DNA of 64,000 nt, taken from NCBI GenBank assembly GCA_944383895.1, contig CALWRH010000003.1, positions 124,001-188,000 on the forward strand, read 5' to 3'. The notes beneath the pieces were generated by a model. That model made no database searches and was not told the DNA's origin. It saw nothing but the letters and a program-made list of their open reading frames with translations. Positions 46,117-55,313 of this stretch are shown here, in pieces. Position 1 is the stretch's first letter. The number at the start of each line of letters is the position of its first letter. The position numbers and the translations under genes were made by a program. This stretch comes from an uncultured Christensenellaceae bacterium. Its GTDB lineage: Bacteria; Bacillota; Clostridia; Christensenellales; UBA3700.

Positions 46117-47949
46117 ATGGCTAAAAAAGCTCAGACCAAAAAGCCTGACGCGGCACAGAAAAAGCCCGCTACGGTAGCATCGGCGGTTCCTGAAAAGGAG
46201 GAAAAAGCGGCAATCGTAACACCCGTCAAAGAGGTTGAAAAAGTTGTCGCAAAGGCGCAGACCACAGAGATAAAGGCGGAGAAGAAAGCCGAAAAAGTCG
46301 CTGTAAAAGCGCAGAAAGAAGTTGTTGAACCCGCAGCGGTCGGGAAGAAGAGCGAGCCCAAGGTCAAAAAAGCCGCAGAAAAGAAAGCGGTAAAAGCGCA
46401 GAAAGCTGAAAAGACCGAAGAGAAGGCGGCAGTCGCGGAAAAGGTTCAGGAAAAACCCGTCGAGGCAATAAAGACCGAAGTAATTCCCGTAAAGACGGAG
46501 GCAAAGCCCGCAGAAAAGAAGTATAAAAAGAAAGTGCTGTTCGTTGCGGCAGAGGCGTTGCCTTACGTTAAGACGGGCGGTCTCGCTGACGTTGCGGCGG
46601 CACTTCCCAAGGCACTTCTCAAGGAGAATTACGACGTAAGAGTCGTTATGCCGCTTTATTTCAACATACCCGACAAGTTCAGGACGACGATGCAGTATCT
46701 CGGATGCTGCTACGTCGCGCTCGCATGGAGATATCAGTACTGCGGCGTATTTACGCAGAAGTACGACGGCGTAACATATTATTTCCTCGATAACGAGTAT
46801 TATTTCAAGCGCAACGGCATTTACGGACATTACGACGACGCAGAGAGATTCGCGTTCTTCTCCAAAGCCGCGCTCGAGGCTCTGCCTATCATGGACTTCA
46901 CGCCCGATATCATACATTGCCACGATTGGCATACGGGTCTGACTCCCGTATATCTCGACGTGTATTACAGAAATTCGCCGTACTGCAAGAACGCGCGTAC
47001 CGTATTCACGATACACAACATACAGTTCCAGGGCAAATACGGCAATGAGATATGCGACGACATCATAGGTCTTCCCGCAGACAAAAAGTCGCTCGTTCAG
47101 TATCAGAACTGCGTCAATTATATGAAAGGCGCGATAGAGTGCTCTAACAAGGTTACGACGGTTTCGCCGACCTATGCCAAAGAAATACTCAACAGCTATT
47201 ACAGTTTCGGTCTGCAGGACATACTCGGCGCGAGAAAATACAAGCTTTGCGGTATCATCAACGGTATTGACGTAGATCTCAACAACCCCGCTACGGATAA
47301 GGCTCTGTTCAAGAATTACGACAAGGATACTGTCGCAGACAAAGCCGCGAACAAGAAAGGTTTGCAGCAGATGCTCAACCTCGATCAGAATCCCAACGTG
47401 CCCGTCATCGGCATGGTCACCCGCCTCACAGAGCAGAAAGGCATGGACCTTATCGCCAACGTATTCGAAGAGATACTGTCCAAAGGCATACAGATGGTCG
47501 TGCTCGGCAGCGGAGATTGGAAATACGAGTCCCTTCTCAAAGACATGCAGAAGCGTTTCCCCGACAAGCTGCGCGCAGTGCTCGGTTTCTCGGGCGATCT
47601 TGCAAGCAAGATATACGCAGGCGCGGATATATTCCTCATGCCCAGCAAGTTCGAGCCGTGCGGCCTCAGCCAGATGATCTCTATGAGATACGGCACTATA
47701 CCCGTAGTCAGAGAAACGGGCGGACTTAAGGATACCGTAGTGCCTTACAACGGCGCTACAAAGGAGGGCACGGGCTTTACGTTCTATTCTTACAACGCGC
47801 ACGATATGCTTTATGCGATAGAAAGAGCGGTTGGTCTGTACTACGATTATAAGGATGATTGGAAACAGCTTGTGCAGAACGCCATGAGTCAGGATTTCTC
47901 GTGGAACAATATCTGCAAACAGTACATCGCACTGTACGAAAATCTGTAA
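46117..47949 (+). CDS. glgA: Glycogen synthase (GT5) with a Lys/Ala/Glu-rich N-terminal extension
   Basis: A 610-residue ADP-glucose:glycogen glucosyltransferase. Residues about 137-610 are an ordinary GT5 synthase: the KTGGLADVAAALPKAL motif begins at 152, CHDWHTGLTPVYL in the middle, and SKFEPCGLSQMISMRYGTIPVVRETGGL toward the C-terminus. Residues 1-136 are unusual: low complexity, mainly K, A, E, V and P, with KKA/EKK/KAQ runs and no signal peptide. Typical bacterial GlgA is about 476 residues, so this tail is an addition. A GGAGAG site precedes the ATG at 46117, and the tail is in one clean frame, so it is unlikely to be a wrong start. It could tether the enzyme to glycogen, to another Glg protein or to nucleic acid; all are inference. 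Confidence 0.93.
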   Translation: MAKKAQTKKPDAAQKKPATVASAVPEKEEKAAIVTPVKEVEKVVAKAQTTEIKAEKKAEKVAVKAQKEVVEPAAVGKKSEPKVKKAAEKKAVKAQKAEKTEEKAAVAEKVQEKPVEAIKTEVIPVKTEAKPAEKKYKKKVLFVAAEALPYVKTGGLADVAAALPKALLKENYDVRVVMPLYFNIPDKFRTTMQYLGCCYVALAWRYQYCGVFTQKYDGVTYYFLDNEYYFKRNGIYGHYDDAERFAFFSKAALEALPIMDFTPDIIHCHDWHTGLTPVYLDVYYRNSPYCKNARTVFTIHNIQFQGKYGNEICDDIIGLPADKKSLVQYQNCVNYMKGAIECSNKVTTVSPTYAKEILNSYYSFGLQDILGARKYKLCGIINGIDVDLNNPATDKALFKNYDKDTVADKAANKKGLQQMLNLDQNPNVPVIGMVTRLTEQKGMDLIANVFEEILSKGIQMVVLGSGDWKYESLLKDMQKRFPDKLRAVLGFSGDLASKIYAGADIFLMPSKFEPCGLSQMISMRYGTIPVVRETGGLKDTVVPYNGATKEGTGFTFYSYNAHDMLYAIERAVGLYYDYKDDWKQLVQNAMSQDFSWNNICKQYIALYENL

Positions 47950-47998
47950 ACACTGCCGCAAGGCGTATCAATTGCTATACAAAAGGCAAAATTTAGTT

Positions 47999-48060
47999 TA
48001 TAATACAGTTGTGCGATAAATAAAGGCTTGTCTTCAGGGCAAGCCTTTACATAGTTTTTT
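47999..48060 (+). promoter_or_regulatory. glgP promoter and leader hairpin
   Basis: TATAAT at 47999-48004, with a weak TATACA -35 (47976-47981). AAAGGCTTG (48022-48030) pairs perfectly with CAAGCCTTT (48040-48048) around a nine-base loop; TTTTTT follows at 48055-48060, six bases after the stem. It then meets the AACGGAG ribosome site. It could be a terminator of the upstream operon or an attenuator for glgP. Confidence 0.5.
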
Positions 48061-48072
48061 AACGGAGAATAT

Positions 48073-50523
48073 ATGGAACAAAAACTTAATACAAAAAGAA
48101 TCGAAGAGATTTTGGAAATGAAATCTCAGACCTATTTCGGCAAACCGCTCGCGGAGGCAAGCACCGCGCAGGCTTACCGTGCAGTTTGTATGGCGGTAAG
48201 AGACATATTGACTGAAAAAAGACTTGAATTCAAAAGAAGAAGAAAAGAGCAGAAGACCAAGCAGGTTTACTATATGTCGATGGAATTCCTTCTCGGCAGA
48301 TCGCTCAAAAACCATCTGTTCAACCTCGGCATGACCGATACTTTCGCCAAGGCGGTAGAGCATTACGGATTCAAGCTCAACGACCTTTACGCTATCGAGC
48401 CCGACGCAGGACTCGGCAACGGCGGCCTCGGCAGACTTGCGGCTGCCTACATGGAGTCTTTGACTAACCTCAATTACGTCGCAAGCGGCTTTTCTATCAG
48501 ATACGATTACGGCATTTTCAAACAGAAAATTTCCGACGGCTGGCAGCTTGAAATGCCTGACGAGTGGCTCAACGAGGGTGACGTATGGCTCGCTCCGAGA
48601 GTCGAAGACACTTTCGAGGTCAGATTCGGCGGCAGCGTAAGCCAGCGTTGGGAAAACGGCAGACTTTATATCGACTATCATGACTGCGATACAATCCAGG
48701 CTATTCCTTACGACATGAACATCAGCGGCTATAACGTCGACGCAGTCAACAAGCTCCGCCTCTGGACTGCAAAAGCTCCCGTCGATTTCGATATGCAGCT
48801 TTTCGCTCAGGGCGAGTATGTCAAGTCGCTCGAAAACAAAGCGCTTGCGGAGAGCATTACCAAAGTCCTGTATCCCGCTGACCACCACACCGAAGGCAAG
48901 ATGCTCAGACTTAAGCAGCAGTACTTCTTCGTGTCCGCATCCATACAGTCTATATTCAAGACGCATCTCAGAGATTACGGCACGCTGGATTCGCTGCCCG
49001 ATAAAGTTGCTATCCATATCAACGATACTCACCCGACTCTCTGTATACCCGAACTTATGAGACTTCTTCTCGATGAATACGGCTATACGTGGGAAAAGGC
49101 TTGGGATATCGTTACGCGTACTATTTCGTACACAAACCATACCGTTATGGCAGAGGCTCTCGAGAAATGGCCTGAAAACCTCTTCAAGCAGCTTTTGCCG
49201 CGTATTTATCAGATAATCTGCGAGATTAACCAGAGATTCTGCAATAAATTGTGGGAGTTCTATCCCAACGATTGGAACAAGGTCGCTTACAACGCGATAC
49301 TCTCTCACAATCAGATTAAGATGGCTAATCTCTGCCTTGCTGCGTCGCATACGGTAAACGGCGTATCAGAACTGCACAGCGATATACTCAAAAACGACGT
49401 GTTCAACGATTATTACAAGATGAACCCCGGCGTTTTCACCAACGTTACCAACGGTATCACATATCGCAGATGGCTGTGTCAGGCAAACCCGAGACTTGCC
49501 GCTTTCATTACCGAGCTCATAGGCGATTCCTTCCTGAAAGACGCCGACAACCTCAAACAGCTCGAGCAGTTCAAGGGTAAGCGCGACGTTCTCGACAAAT
49601 GGCTCGAGATAAAGCATGCAAACAAGGTTGATTTTGCAAATTACATCAAAGAGAGCACAGGCGTTTTAGTAAACCCCGATTCTATATTCGACGTTCAGGT
49701 AAAGCGTCTGCACGAGTATAAAAGACAGCTCCTCAACGCGCTGCATATCCTCGACCTGTACTATGCCATAAAGCAGAACCCGAATATTCAGATGAACCCG
49801 AGAACCTTTATTTTCGGCGCTAAAGCTGCATCCAGCTATTATATGGCAAAGCAGATCATCCGTCTGATCTATTCGCTCGGCAATCTCATCAACAACGATC
49901 CTCAGGTCAACGACAAGATCAAAGTCGTCTTCCTCGAGAACTACCGCGTTACGCTTGCAGAGATGATAATGCCTGCGTCCGACGTTTCGGAGCAGATTTC
50001 CATCGCAGGCAAAGAGGCGTCCGGTACGGGTAACATGAAGTTCATGATAAACGGCGCGGTCACCATAGGTACTATGGACGGCGCGAATATCGAGATACAC
50101 GAGAGAGTAGGCGACGAAAACATCTTTATTTTCGGACTTCTCGCAAACGAAATAGAAGAGCTTTGCAGAAACGGTTACGAACCTACCAGATACTACAACA
50201 ACAATCCGCGTATCAAAGCGGTCATCGACGGACTCAGGAGCGGTATCGCGGGAGTTTACTTCGGAGAGATTGCGGACAGCCTGACAGTCGGCGGCGGCGG
50301 AAACGCAGACCATTACAAAGTGCTTGCGGACTTCCAGTCTTACTGCGACGCGCACGACAGACTCGACAAGGCATACAGCGACAGAGAGAGATGGGGCAGG
50401 ATGTCTCTTATGAATACCGCTAATGCAGGATTCTTCTCCTCTGACAGAAGCGTAAAAGAATACGCAACCAGGATCTGGAACCTCAAACCCGTAAAAGAAG
50501 GCAAAACCACGACTAAGAAATAA
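48073..50523 (+). CDS. glgP: Glycogen phosphorylase
   Basis: An 816-residue GT35 enzyme that releases glucose 1-phosphate from glycogen using phosphate and pyridoxal phosphate. The N-terminal YYMSMEFLLGRSL and DAGLGNGGLGRLAACYMESL-type motifs are present. The cofactor lysine is K656 in EASGTGNMKFMINGA. Length is normal for the bacterial family. The start has CGGAG. It has its own promoter and leader, so degradation can be expressed apart from synthesis. The stop overlaps the start of the GH13 gene by one base (TAATG), so the two are translationally coupled. Confidence 0.97.
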   Translation: MEQKLNTKRIEEILEMKSQTYFGKPLAEASTAQAYRAVCMAVRDILTEKRLEFKRRRKEQKTKQVYYMSMEFLLGRSLKNHLFNLGMTDTFAKAVEHYGFKLNDLYAIEPDAGLGNGGLGRLAAAYMESLTNLNYVASGFSIRYDYGIFKQKISDGWQLEMPDEWLNEGDVWLAPRVEDTFEVRFGGSVSQRWENGRLYIDYHDCDTIQAIPYDMNISGYNVDAVNKLRLWTAKAPVDFDMQLFAQGEYVKSLENKALAESITKVLYPADHHTEGKMLRLKQQYFFVSASIQSIFKTHLRDYGTLDSLPDKVAIHINDTHPTLCIPELMRLLLDEYGYTWEKAWDIVTRTISYTNHTVMAEALEKWPENLFKQLLPRIYQIICEINQRFCNKLWEFYPNDWNKVAYNAILSHNQIKMANLCLAASHTVNGVSELHSDILKNDVFNDYYKMNPGVFTNVTNGITYRRWLCQANPRLAAFITELIGDSFLKDADNLKQLEQFKGKRDVLDKWLEIKHANKVDFANYIKESTGVLVNPDSIFDVQVKRLHEYKRQLLNALHILDLYYAIKQNPNIQMNPRTFIFGAKAASSYYMAKQIIRLIYSLGNLINNDPQVNDKIKVVFLENYRVTLAEMIMPASDVSEQISIAGKEASGTGNMKFMINGAVTIGTMDGANIEIHERVGDENIFIFGLLANEIEELCRNGYEPTRYYNNNPRIKAVIDGLRSGIAGVYFGEIADSLTVGGGGNADHYKVLADFQSYCDAHDRLDKAYSDRERWGRMSLMNTANAGFFSSDRSVKEYATRIWNLKPVKEGKTTTKK

Positions 50524-52337
50524 TGCAATTTTATTTTGACAGCCGTTCGAAGGACTGCAAACGCCCTTTCGGAGCAGTCAAAGAAGGCTCAAAACTCGAT
50601 TTCAATACTTATGCGCAGGACGGCGTTTTTATCAACAGCGTCGTCCTTGCGCTGACCGACGACGCTACGGGGCAGATCACGCGCTATCAGCTCGAGTACA
50701 AAGGCAAAAGCGACGTGGCGACCAGCATGTTCGGTTGCAGGATCACGGCTCCCAAAGCGGGGCTTTATTGGTATAAATTCGAAATATTCAGCGAAGAAGG
50801 CATTACTGAATACCTCAATCCGCGCACTAAAAGCCAATTTCAACTCACGGTATATTCTGAAGATTACGAAACGCCTGAGCGTTTCAAAGGCGGTGTGATA
50901 TATCACATATTCGTCGACAGATTCTGCAAAGAGGCGGATCCCGGCGTAGATACGTCCACTCACAGCGTTTATAAGCAGTGGAACGAGCCGCTCACTCTCA
51001 AAGATGCTGACGGCGTATACAGAGCCAACGATTTTTACGGCGGAAACTTCGAAGGAATAATCAGCAAACTCGATTATCTCAAGTCGCTCGGCGTAAATAT
51101 CATATATTTGTCGCCGATATTCAGATCGTCGTCAAATCACCGTTACGATACGGGAGATTATTTAAGACTCGATCCGTTGCTCGGTACCGAAGAAAAATTC
51201 AAAGAGCTTATCGATAAGGCAAAGCGCAAGGGCATATACATAATGCTCGACGGCGTATTCAACCATACGGGCGCGGACAGCCTTTATTTTAACAAATTCG
51301 GCAATTACGACAGCATCGGCGCGTACCAATCAAAACAATCGCCTTATTACAGATGGTACGACTTCATCAACTATCCCGACGAGTATATGTGCTGGTGGGG
51401 AGTTACGGTATGCCCGACGGTCAACAAGAGGGCAGAAGGCTATCGCAAACTTATTTTCGGTGAAGGCGGAGTCATAGACAAGTGGTCGAGGATGGGCGTC
51501 AGTGCATGGCGACTCGACGTCGTGGACGAGCTCCCCGAAGAATTTGTAGAGAAAATACGCATTGCTGTCAAGTCCGTAAGCGATAAAAAGCTGCTTATAG
51601 GCGAAGTCTGGGAGGACGCGTCCAACAAGATAAGCTATTCAAAGCGCCGACATTATCTTCTCGGAAAAGAGCTTGACGGCGTAATGAATTATCCTTTCAA
51701 AGACGCGATAATAAACTACGCGAGAGGCGGAAGATCAAAAGCTTTTGTAGACGCGATAATGACAATCTGCGAGAATTATCCCAAGAAGTCGCTTGACTGC
51801 ACGATGACTCTTATAGGTTCTCACGATACGGTCAGAGTCCTCAACAGACTGAGCGATTACAATATAAGCGGGCTGGATAAGGCTGCCAGAGCAAACGTAG
51901 TGCTCGAAGGCGATATCCTCGCAACTGCTAAGGCAAGGCTTAAAATAGCGTCTGCACTTCAATTCTTCCTGCCCGGAATACCTTCTGTCTATTACGGCGA
52001 CGAATCGGGCATGCAGGGATACGAAGACCCTCTGTGCCGCAGACCTATGAATTGGGACAGTCAGGACAAAGAACTTCTCGGTCATTACAAGACTCTCGGC
52101 ATGCTTCGCAAGAAATACAGAAGTCAGATCACGGGCAGCATAAAGCTTTACGAAAGCGGAGGAGTGCTTTATCTCGAACGCAGAGCAAAAGAGCACAGGG
52201 TAGTAGTAGCATGCAATACAACGGGTTCGGCAAAATCCCTGAATACGGACAAAACAGTCAAAGATCTTCTGACGGGCAATACCGTAGCCGCGGGCGCAAA
52301 GCTTGCGGATAAAGCAGTGATAATATTCGCCGACTGA
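50523..52337 (+). CDS. GH13 alpha-glucan hydrolase (neopullulanase/cyclomaltodextrinase-like)
   Basis: A 604-residue cytoplasmic GH13 enzyme, without signal peptide. An N-terminal beta domain (about 1-125) resembles CBM34-like modules. The barrel begins at GGVIYHIFVDRF. Conserved region LDGVFNHTG precedes nucleophile D332 (AWRLDVVDELP), acid/base E361 (LIGEVWEDAS) and transition-state D435 (IGSHDTVR). It lacks clear debranching-only motifs; hydrolysis of alpha-1,4 and possibly alpha-1,6 links in maltodextrins left by GlgP is the likely job. The coupled position after glgP supports this. A bidirectional terminator follows. Confidence 0.9.
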   Translation: MQFYFDSRSKDCKRPFGAVKEGSKLDFNTYAQDGVFINSVVLALTDDATGQITRYQLEYKGKSDVATSMFGCRITAPKAGLYWYKFEIFSEEGITEYLNPRTKSQFQLTVYSEDYETPERFKGGVIYHIFVDRFCKEADPGVDTSTHSVYKQWNEPLTLKDADGVYRANDFYGGNFEGIISKLDYLKSLGVNIIYLSPIFRSSSNHRYDTGDYLRLDPLLGTEEKFKELIDKAKRKGIYIMLDGVFNHTGADSLYFNKFGNYDSIGAYQSKQSPYYRWYDFINYPDEYMCWWGVTVCPTVNKRAEGYRKLIFGEGGVIDKWSRMGVSAWRLDVVDELPEEFVEKIRIAVKSVSDKKLLIGEVWEDASNKISYSKRRHYLLGKELDGVMNYPFKDAIINYARGGRSKAFVDAIMTICENYPKKSLDCTMTLIGSHDTVRVLNRLSDYNISGLDKAARANVVLEGDILATAKARLKIASALQFFLPGIPSVYYGDESGMQGYEDPLCRRPMNWDSQDKELLGHYKTLGMLRKKYRSQITGSIKLYESGGVLYLERRAKEHRVVVACNTTGSAKSLNTDKTVKDLLTGNTVAAGAKLADKAVIIFAD

Positions 52338-52370
52338 CGGCTGCAACAAAAATCGCTCAAAATTCTTTAT

Positions 52371-52407
52371 AAAAAAACCCCCTCGGGCAACGCCGCGAGG
52401 GGATTTT
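52371..52407. terminator. Bidirectional terminator between the GH13 and rubrerythrin genes
   Basis: CCCCTCG (52379-52385) pairs with CGAGGGG (52396-52402), with inner GGC-AAC-GCC. A seven-A run on the left and A-TTTTT on the right serve both strands. Confidence 0.85.
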
Positions 52408-52435
52408 TGCAATATATAAAGATAGTTGTGTTATC

Positions 52436-52978
52436 TTACTTGAAGAAACGGTCGTAAAGTCCTTTGAAACCGCAGCCGTGTCTTGCCTCGTCCTTAGCCA
52501 TTTCGTGAACGGTGTCGTGAACTGCATCGTAACCGAGTTCTTTAGCACGCTTAGCAAGCTTCATCTTGCCGCTGCAAGCGCCGTTTTCTGCCTCCATACG
52601 CATTTTGACGTTCTTCTTGGTGTCGCTGGTCAAAACTTCGCCGAGAAGTTCTGCAAATTTAGCAGCGTGCTCAGCCTCTTCGAAAGCGTATCTCTTGTAA
52701 GCCTCTGCGATCTCGGGATAGCCTTCTCTCTCTGCCTGTCTGCTCATAGCAAGGTACATGCCTACTTCTGCGCACTCGCCGTTGAAATTCTCTCTGAGAC
52801 CCTGTACGACTTCTTCGTCAAGACCCTGAGCAACGCCGACTCTGTGCTCGTCAGCCCATACCATCTCTTCAGCCATTTTCTCGAACTTGCTTGCAGGAGC
52901 GCCGCAAACGGGGCACTTTTCGGGAGCAGCATCTCCCTCGTGAACGTAACCGCATATTGTGCATACAAACTTTGCCAT
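52436..52978 (-). CDS. rbr: Reverse-type rubrerythrin
   Basis: A 180-residue peroxide-reducing protein. A rubredoxin-like domain lies at the N-terminus (CTIC 6-9, CPVC 22-25), as in reverse rubrerythrins; classical ones have it at the C-terminus. The following four-helix diiron domain shows the [36 protein letters not shown] and [12 protein letters not shown] motifs with the carboxylate and His ligands. It reduces hydrogen peroxide with electrons from NADH oxidoreductases. GGAGG precedes the start. It lies 50 bases downstream of the PerR-like gene on the same strand, so the two probably form an operon. Confidence 0.95.
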   Translation of the reverse strand: MAKFVCTICGYVHEGDAAPEKCPVCGAPASKFEKMAEEMVWADEHRVGVAQGLDEEVVQGLRENFNGECAEVGMYLAMSRQAEREGYPEIAEAYKRYAFEEAEHAAKFAELLGEVLTSDTKKNVKMRMEAENGACSGKMKLAKRAKELGYDAVHDTVHEMAKDEARHGCGFKGLYDRFFK

Positions 52979-53028
52979 AATTATAATCCTCCGATTTTTT
53001 ATTGATGTGTTTATTTATTTTATATTTA

Positions 53029-53415
53029 TTATTGTTGACCTTGTTTTGCTTTACAATCCCCGCACACTCTGAAAAATGTCAGGGAGTAACCGTCGCTGTG
53101 ATTTTTTTCGCACTCTGTTTTAAGAGAGTCGCGGAGAGGAGAGGATATGTCTTCGTCCCAGACTTTGCCGCATACAGGACAAGCTCCGTGACAGTGCGGC
53201 GATATGTCCGCGTCGTATCTCTCTCTGTCCTGTCCTACGGGCACTTTTATAACTTTGCCTTGCGCGACAAGCTGTTCGAGATTGCGATAAACGGTTGCGA
53301 GCCCGATATTGGGAATAACTTTTTTGCACTCGCTGTATATCCAATCCGCACTAGGGTGGTCTTTTGTCGACTTGAGTACGCTTAGGACCGTTTCGCGCTG
53401 TCTTGAATAATTCAT
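53029..53415 (-). CDS. perR: PerR-like peroxide-sensing Fur-family repressor
   Basis: A 128-residue Fur-family regulator. The start is taken at 53415, because AGGAGG precedes it and the longer frame overlaps the promoter. HTH about 3-55 (NIGLATVYRNLEQL). Metal ligands match PerR: H20, D68, H74, H76 and D87, aligned with H37, D85, H91, H93 and D104 of Bacillus PerR. Four zinc cysteines form CPVC (79-82) and CGDC (118-121). D87, where Fur has Glu, supports PerR over Fur. It precedes rubrerythrin, a common PerR target. A Fur-like box sits beside its promoter, so autoregulation is likely. The box itself looks as much Fur-like as PerR-like. Confidence 0.85.
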   Translation of the reverse strand: MNYSRQRETVLSVLKSTKDHPSADWIYSECKKVIPNIGLATVYRNLEQLVAQGKVIKVPVGQDRERYDADISPHCHGACPVCGKVWDEDISSPLRDSLKTECEKNHSDGYSLTFFRVCGDCKAKQGQQ

Positions 53416-53439
53416 CGCTTTTCCTTGCCTCCTGAGCCT

Positions 53440-53490
53440 ATTATATAGCATGAAAAAAGGCTTGTCAAGCAAAAATGAGAATAATTATCA
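53440..53490 (-). promoter_or_regulatory. perR-rbr promoter with a Fur/PerR box
   Basis: On the minus strand TTGACA (53468-53463), a 17-bp spacer and TATAAT (53445-53440) are full consensus. TGAGAAT-A-ATTATCA at 53476-53490, eight bases upstream of the -35, matches the 7-1-7 box TGATAAT-N-ATTATCA at 13 of 14 positions. Confidence 0.75.
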
Positions 53491-53583
53491 TTTTTTATAA
53501 AACTTTTTTTGCATATTTCAAGTATAAGAGCAGGGGAACGGCAAAGCATTATAATAATGATATTTATAATTTAACGCGCGCAT

Positions 53584-53610
53584 AAAAAAGAGCGCCTGCA
53601 GGGGGCGCTC
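53584..53610 (-). terminator. Terminator of the DUF1846 gene
   Basis: GAGCGCC and GGCGCTC (53590-53596, 53604-53610) pair; the minus-strand transcript then reads TTTTTT. Confidence 0.85.
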
Positions 53611-53626
53611 GCTCTTTTACGTTTTA

Positions 53627-55117
53627 TCAGTTTTTGTGATAGAGCTGTTTTGTAGAATATACAGGCTCGCTCGTTACGTCTACGCCGAGTTTTCTGAATA
53701 CGGTTTCGTCTACGGGGGAGAGGATGACTGTCGTGTGTACCTGGCATCCTTTTAACTTTTCGAGCTGCGCCATTGCCTTTTTTGCCGTATCGTTGGTTGC
53801 TGCAGATATCGAGAGCGCGATGAGCACTTCGTCCGTATGCAGACGCGGGTTGCGGCTGCCGAGCACTGTCGTTTTGAGTTTTTGTATAGGCTCTACGACA
53901 ACGGGAGACAACAGTTTGATATCGTCGTCGATGTTCGCAAGAGCTTTGAGCGCGTTGAGCAGCATGGCAGACGAACAGCCGAAGAGGTCAGACGTCTTGC
54001 CCGTGACTATTCTTCCGTCGTTGAGCTCGATCGCTGCGGCAGGTCCGCCCGTACGTTCTTTTACCGCGTTTGCGGCGGGAACGACGGCTCTGTCTTCTGC
54101 TTTAAGTCCGAGCTTGTCCATGATAAGGGAAATTTTGCCCGCCTCGTCGCCTCTGTCCACGCCTTTGCGTCTTGCCACGAGCGCGGCGTAATAGCGGCGG
54201 ATTATCTCCTGTTTGCTTGCCTCGCAGCATACCTCGTCGTCGCAGATCGCGTATCCTGCCATGTTTACGCCCATGTCTGTCGGTGACTTGTAAGGGGAGT
54301 GCCCCATGAGTTTTTCAAACAACGCGTTGAGTACGGGGAAGATCTCTATATCTCTGTTGTAATTGACCGCGACCTTGTTGTATTCGGCAAGGTGATAGGG
54401 GTCTATCATGTTGACGTCGTTGAGGTCTGCGGTAGCCGCCTCGTAAGCCATGTTGACGGGGTGGTTGAGCGGCAGATTCCATATAGGGAAGGTTTCGTAT
54501 TTTGCGTATCCGGCTTTTATGCCGCGTTTATAATCGTGGTAAAGCTGAGAAAGGCATGTTGCCATTTTGCCGCTGCCGGGACCCGGTGCAGTAATGACGA
54601 TGAGTTCTCTCGTGGTTTCGATATACTCGTTCTTGCCGTATCCGTCGTCGCTGACGATGAGCGGTATATTGTGAGGATATCCGTCTATATGATAATGGCG
54701 GTACACCTTGAGCCCGAGTCTTTCGAGCCTTGCCTGAAATGCTTTGGCGGGCATATTTTCTTCGTTGAACTGAGAAAGCACTACGCTGCCAACGTAGAGA
54801 TCCTTGCTCCTGAATATGTCGATAAGTCTTAATACGTCTTCGTCATAGGTTATGCCGAGGTCTGCGCGCAGTTTGTTCTTTGCGATATCCTTAGAATTGA
54901 TGACGATGACGATCTCTGCTTTGTCTTTGAGAGTCTGAAGCATGACGATCTTGTTGTCGGGAGCAAATCCCGGCAGGACTCTGCTGGCATGGAAATCGTC
55001 AAACAGTTTTCCTCCGAATTCGAGATAAAGTTTGCCGCCGAACTGCTTGATGCGTTTATCGATGAAATCGGATTGCATGGATAGATATTTTTTGCTGTCA
55101 AAACCTGTCTTTCTCAT
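53627..55117 (-). CDS. DUF1846 (UPF0371) family protein
   Basis: A 496-residue protein, the usual length for this conserved family. The start at 55117 ([19 protein letters not shown]) follows an AAGGTG site; the longer frame extends through the promoter. Recognisable features include [21 protein letters not shown] (a P-loop-like Gly-rich turn), [26 protein letters not shown] and the C-terminal [17 protein letters not shown]. Biochemical function is not established to my knowledge. It is cytoplasmic and monocistronic, with its own consensus promoter and terminator. Confidence 0.92.
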   Translation of the reverse strand: MRKTGFDSKKYLSMQSDFIDKRIKQFGGKLYLEFGGKLFDDFHASRVLPGFAPDNKIVMLQTLKDKAEIVIVINSKDIAKNKLRADLGITYDEDVLRLIDIFRSKDLYVGSVVLSQFNEENMPAKAFQARLERLGLKVYRHYHIDGYPHNIPLIVSDDGYGKNEYIETTRELIVITAPGPGSGKMATCLSQLYHDYKRGIKAGYAKYETFPIWNLPLNHPVNMAYEAATADLNDVNMIDPYHLAEYNKVAVNYNRDIEIFPVLNALFEKLMGHSPYKSPTDMGVNMAGYAICDDEVCCEASKQEIIRRYYAALVARRKGVDRGDEAGKISLIMDKLGLKAEDRAVVPAANAVKERTGGPAAAIELNDGRIVTGKTSDLFGCSSAMLLNALKALANIDDDIKLLSPVVVEPIQKLKTTVLGSRNPRLHTDEVLIALSISAATNDTAKKAMAQLEKLKGCQVHTTVILSPVDETVFRKLGVDVTSEPVYSTKQLYHKN

Positions 55118-55148
55118 AAGTAAACACCTTGATATGCACTTTACAAAC

Positions 55149-55177
55149 ATTATATAATATAGCGCGCGAAAAATCAA
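55149..55177 (-). promoter_or_regulatory. Promoter of the DUF1846 gene
   Basis: Minus strand TTGATT (55177-55172), 17-bp spacer, TATAAT (55154-55149). Confidence 0.65.
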
Positions 55178-55277
55178 TAAGCACCACTTTGTAAACGCCA
55201 AAAAAATATCAGAAAATTTTGCTATAAACGGTTGACAAACGAGCGGTTTTTTGCGTGGTATACGTCATATTTTATTG

Positions 55278-55313
55278 TTGAATTCGCCGCGCCTGTTTGA
55301 TATAATATATCTA
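55278..55313 (+). promoter_or_regulatory. Promoter implying a leaderless apbE mRNA
   Basis: TTGAAT (55278-55283), 17-bp spacer, TATAAT (55301-55306); the A of the ATG at 55313 is the seventh base after the -10. No ribosome site is visible. Confidence 0.65.

Noticed and set aside
45997..47961. A 654-codon minus-strand open frame opposite glgA
   Set aside because: The glgA frame has clear GT5 motifs; the antisense product is low-complexity (Cys/Phe/Leu-rich opposite the Lys/Ala tail).
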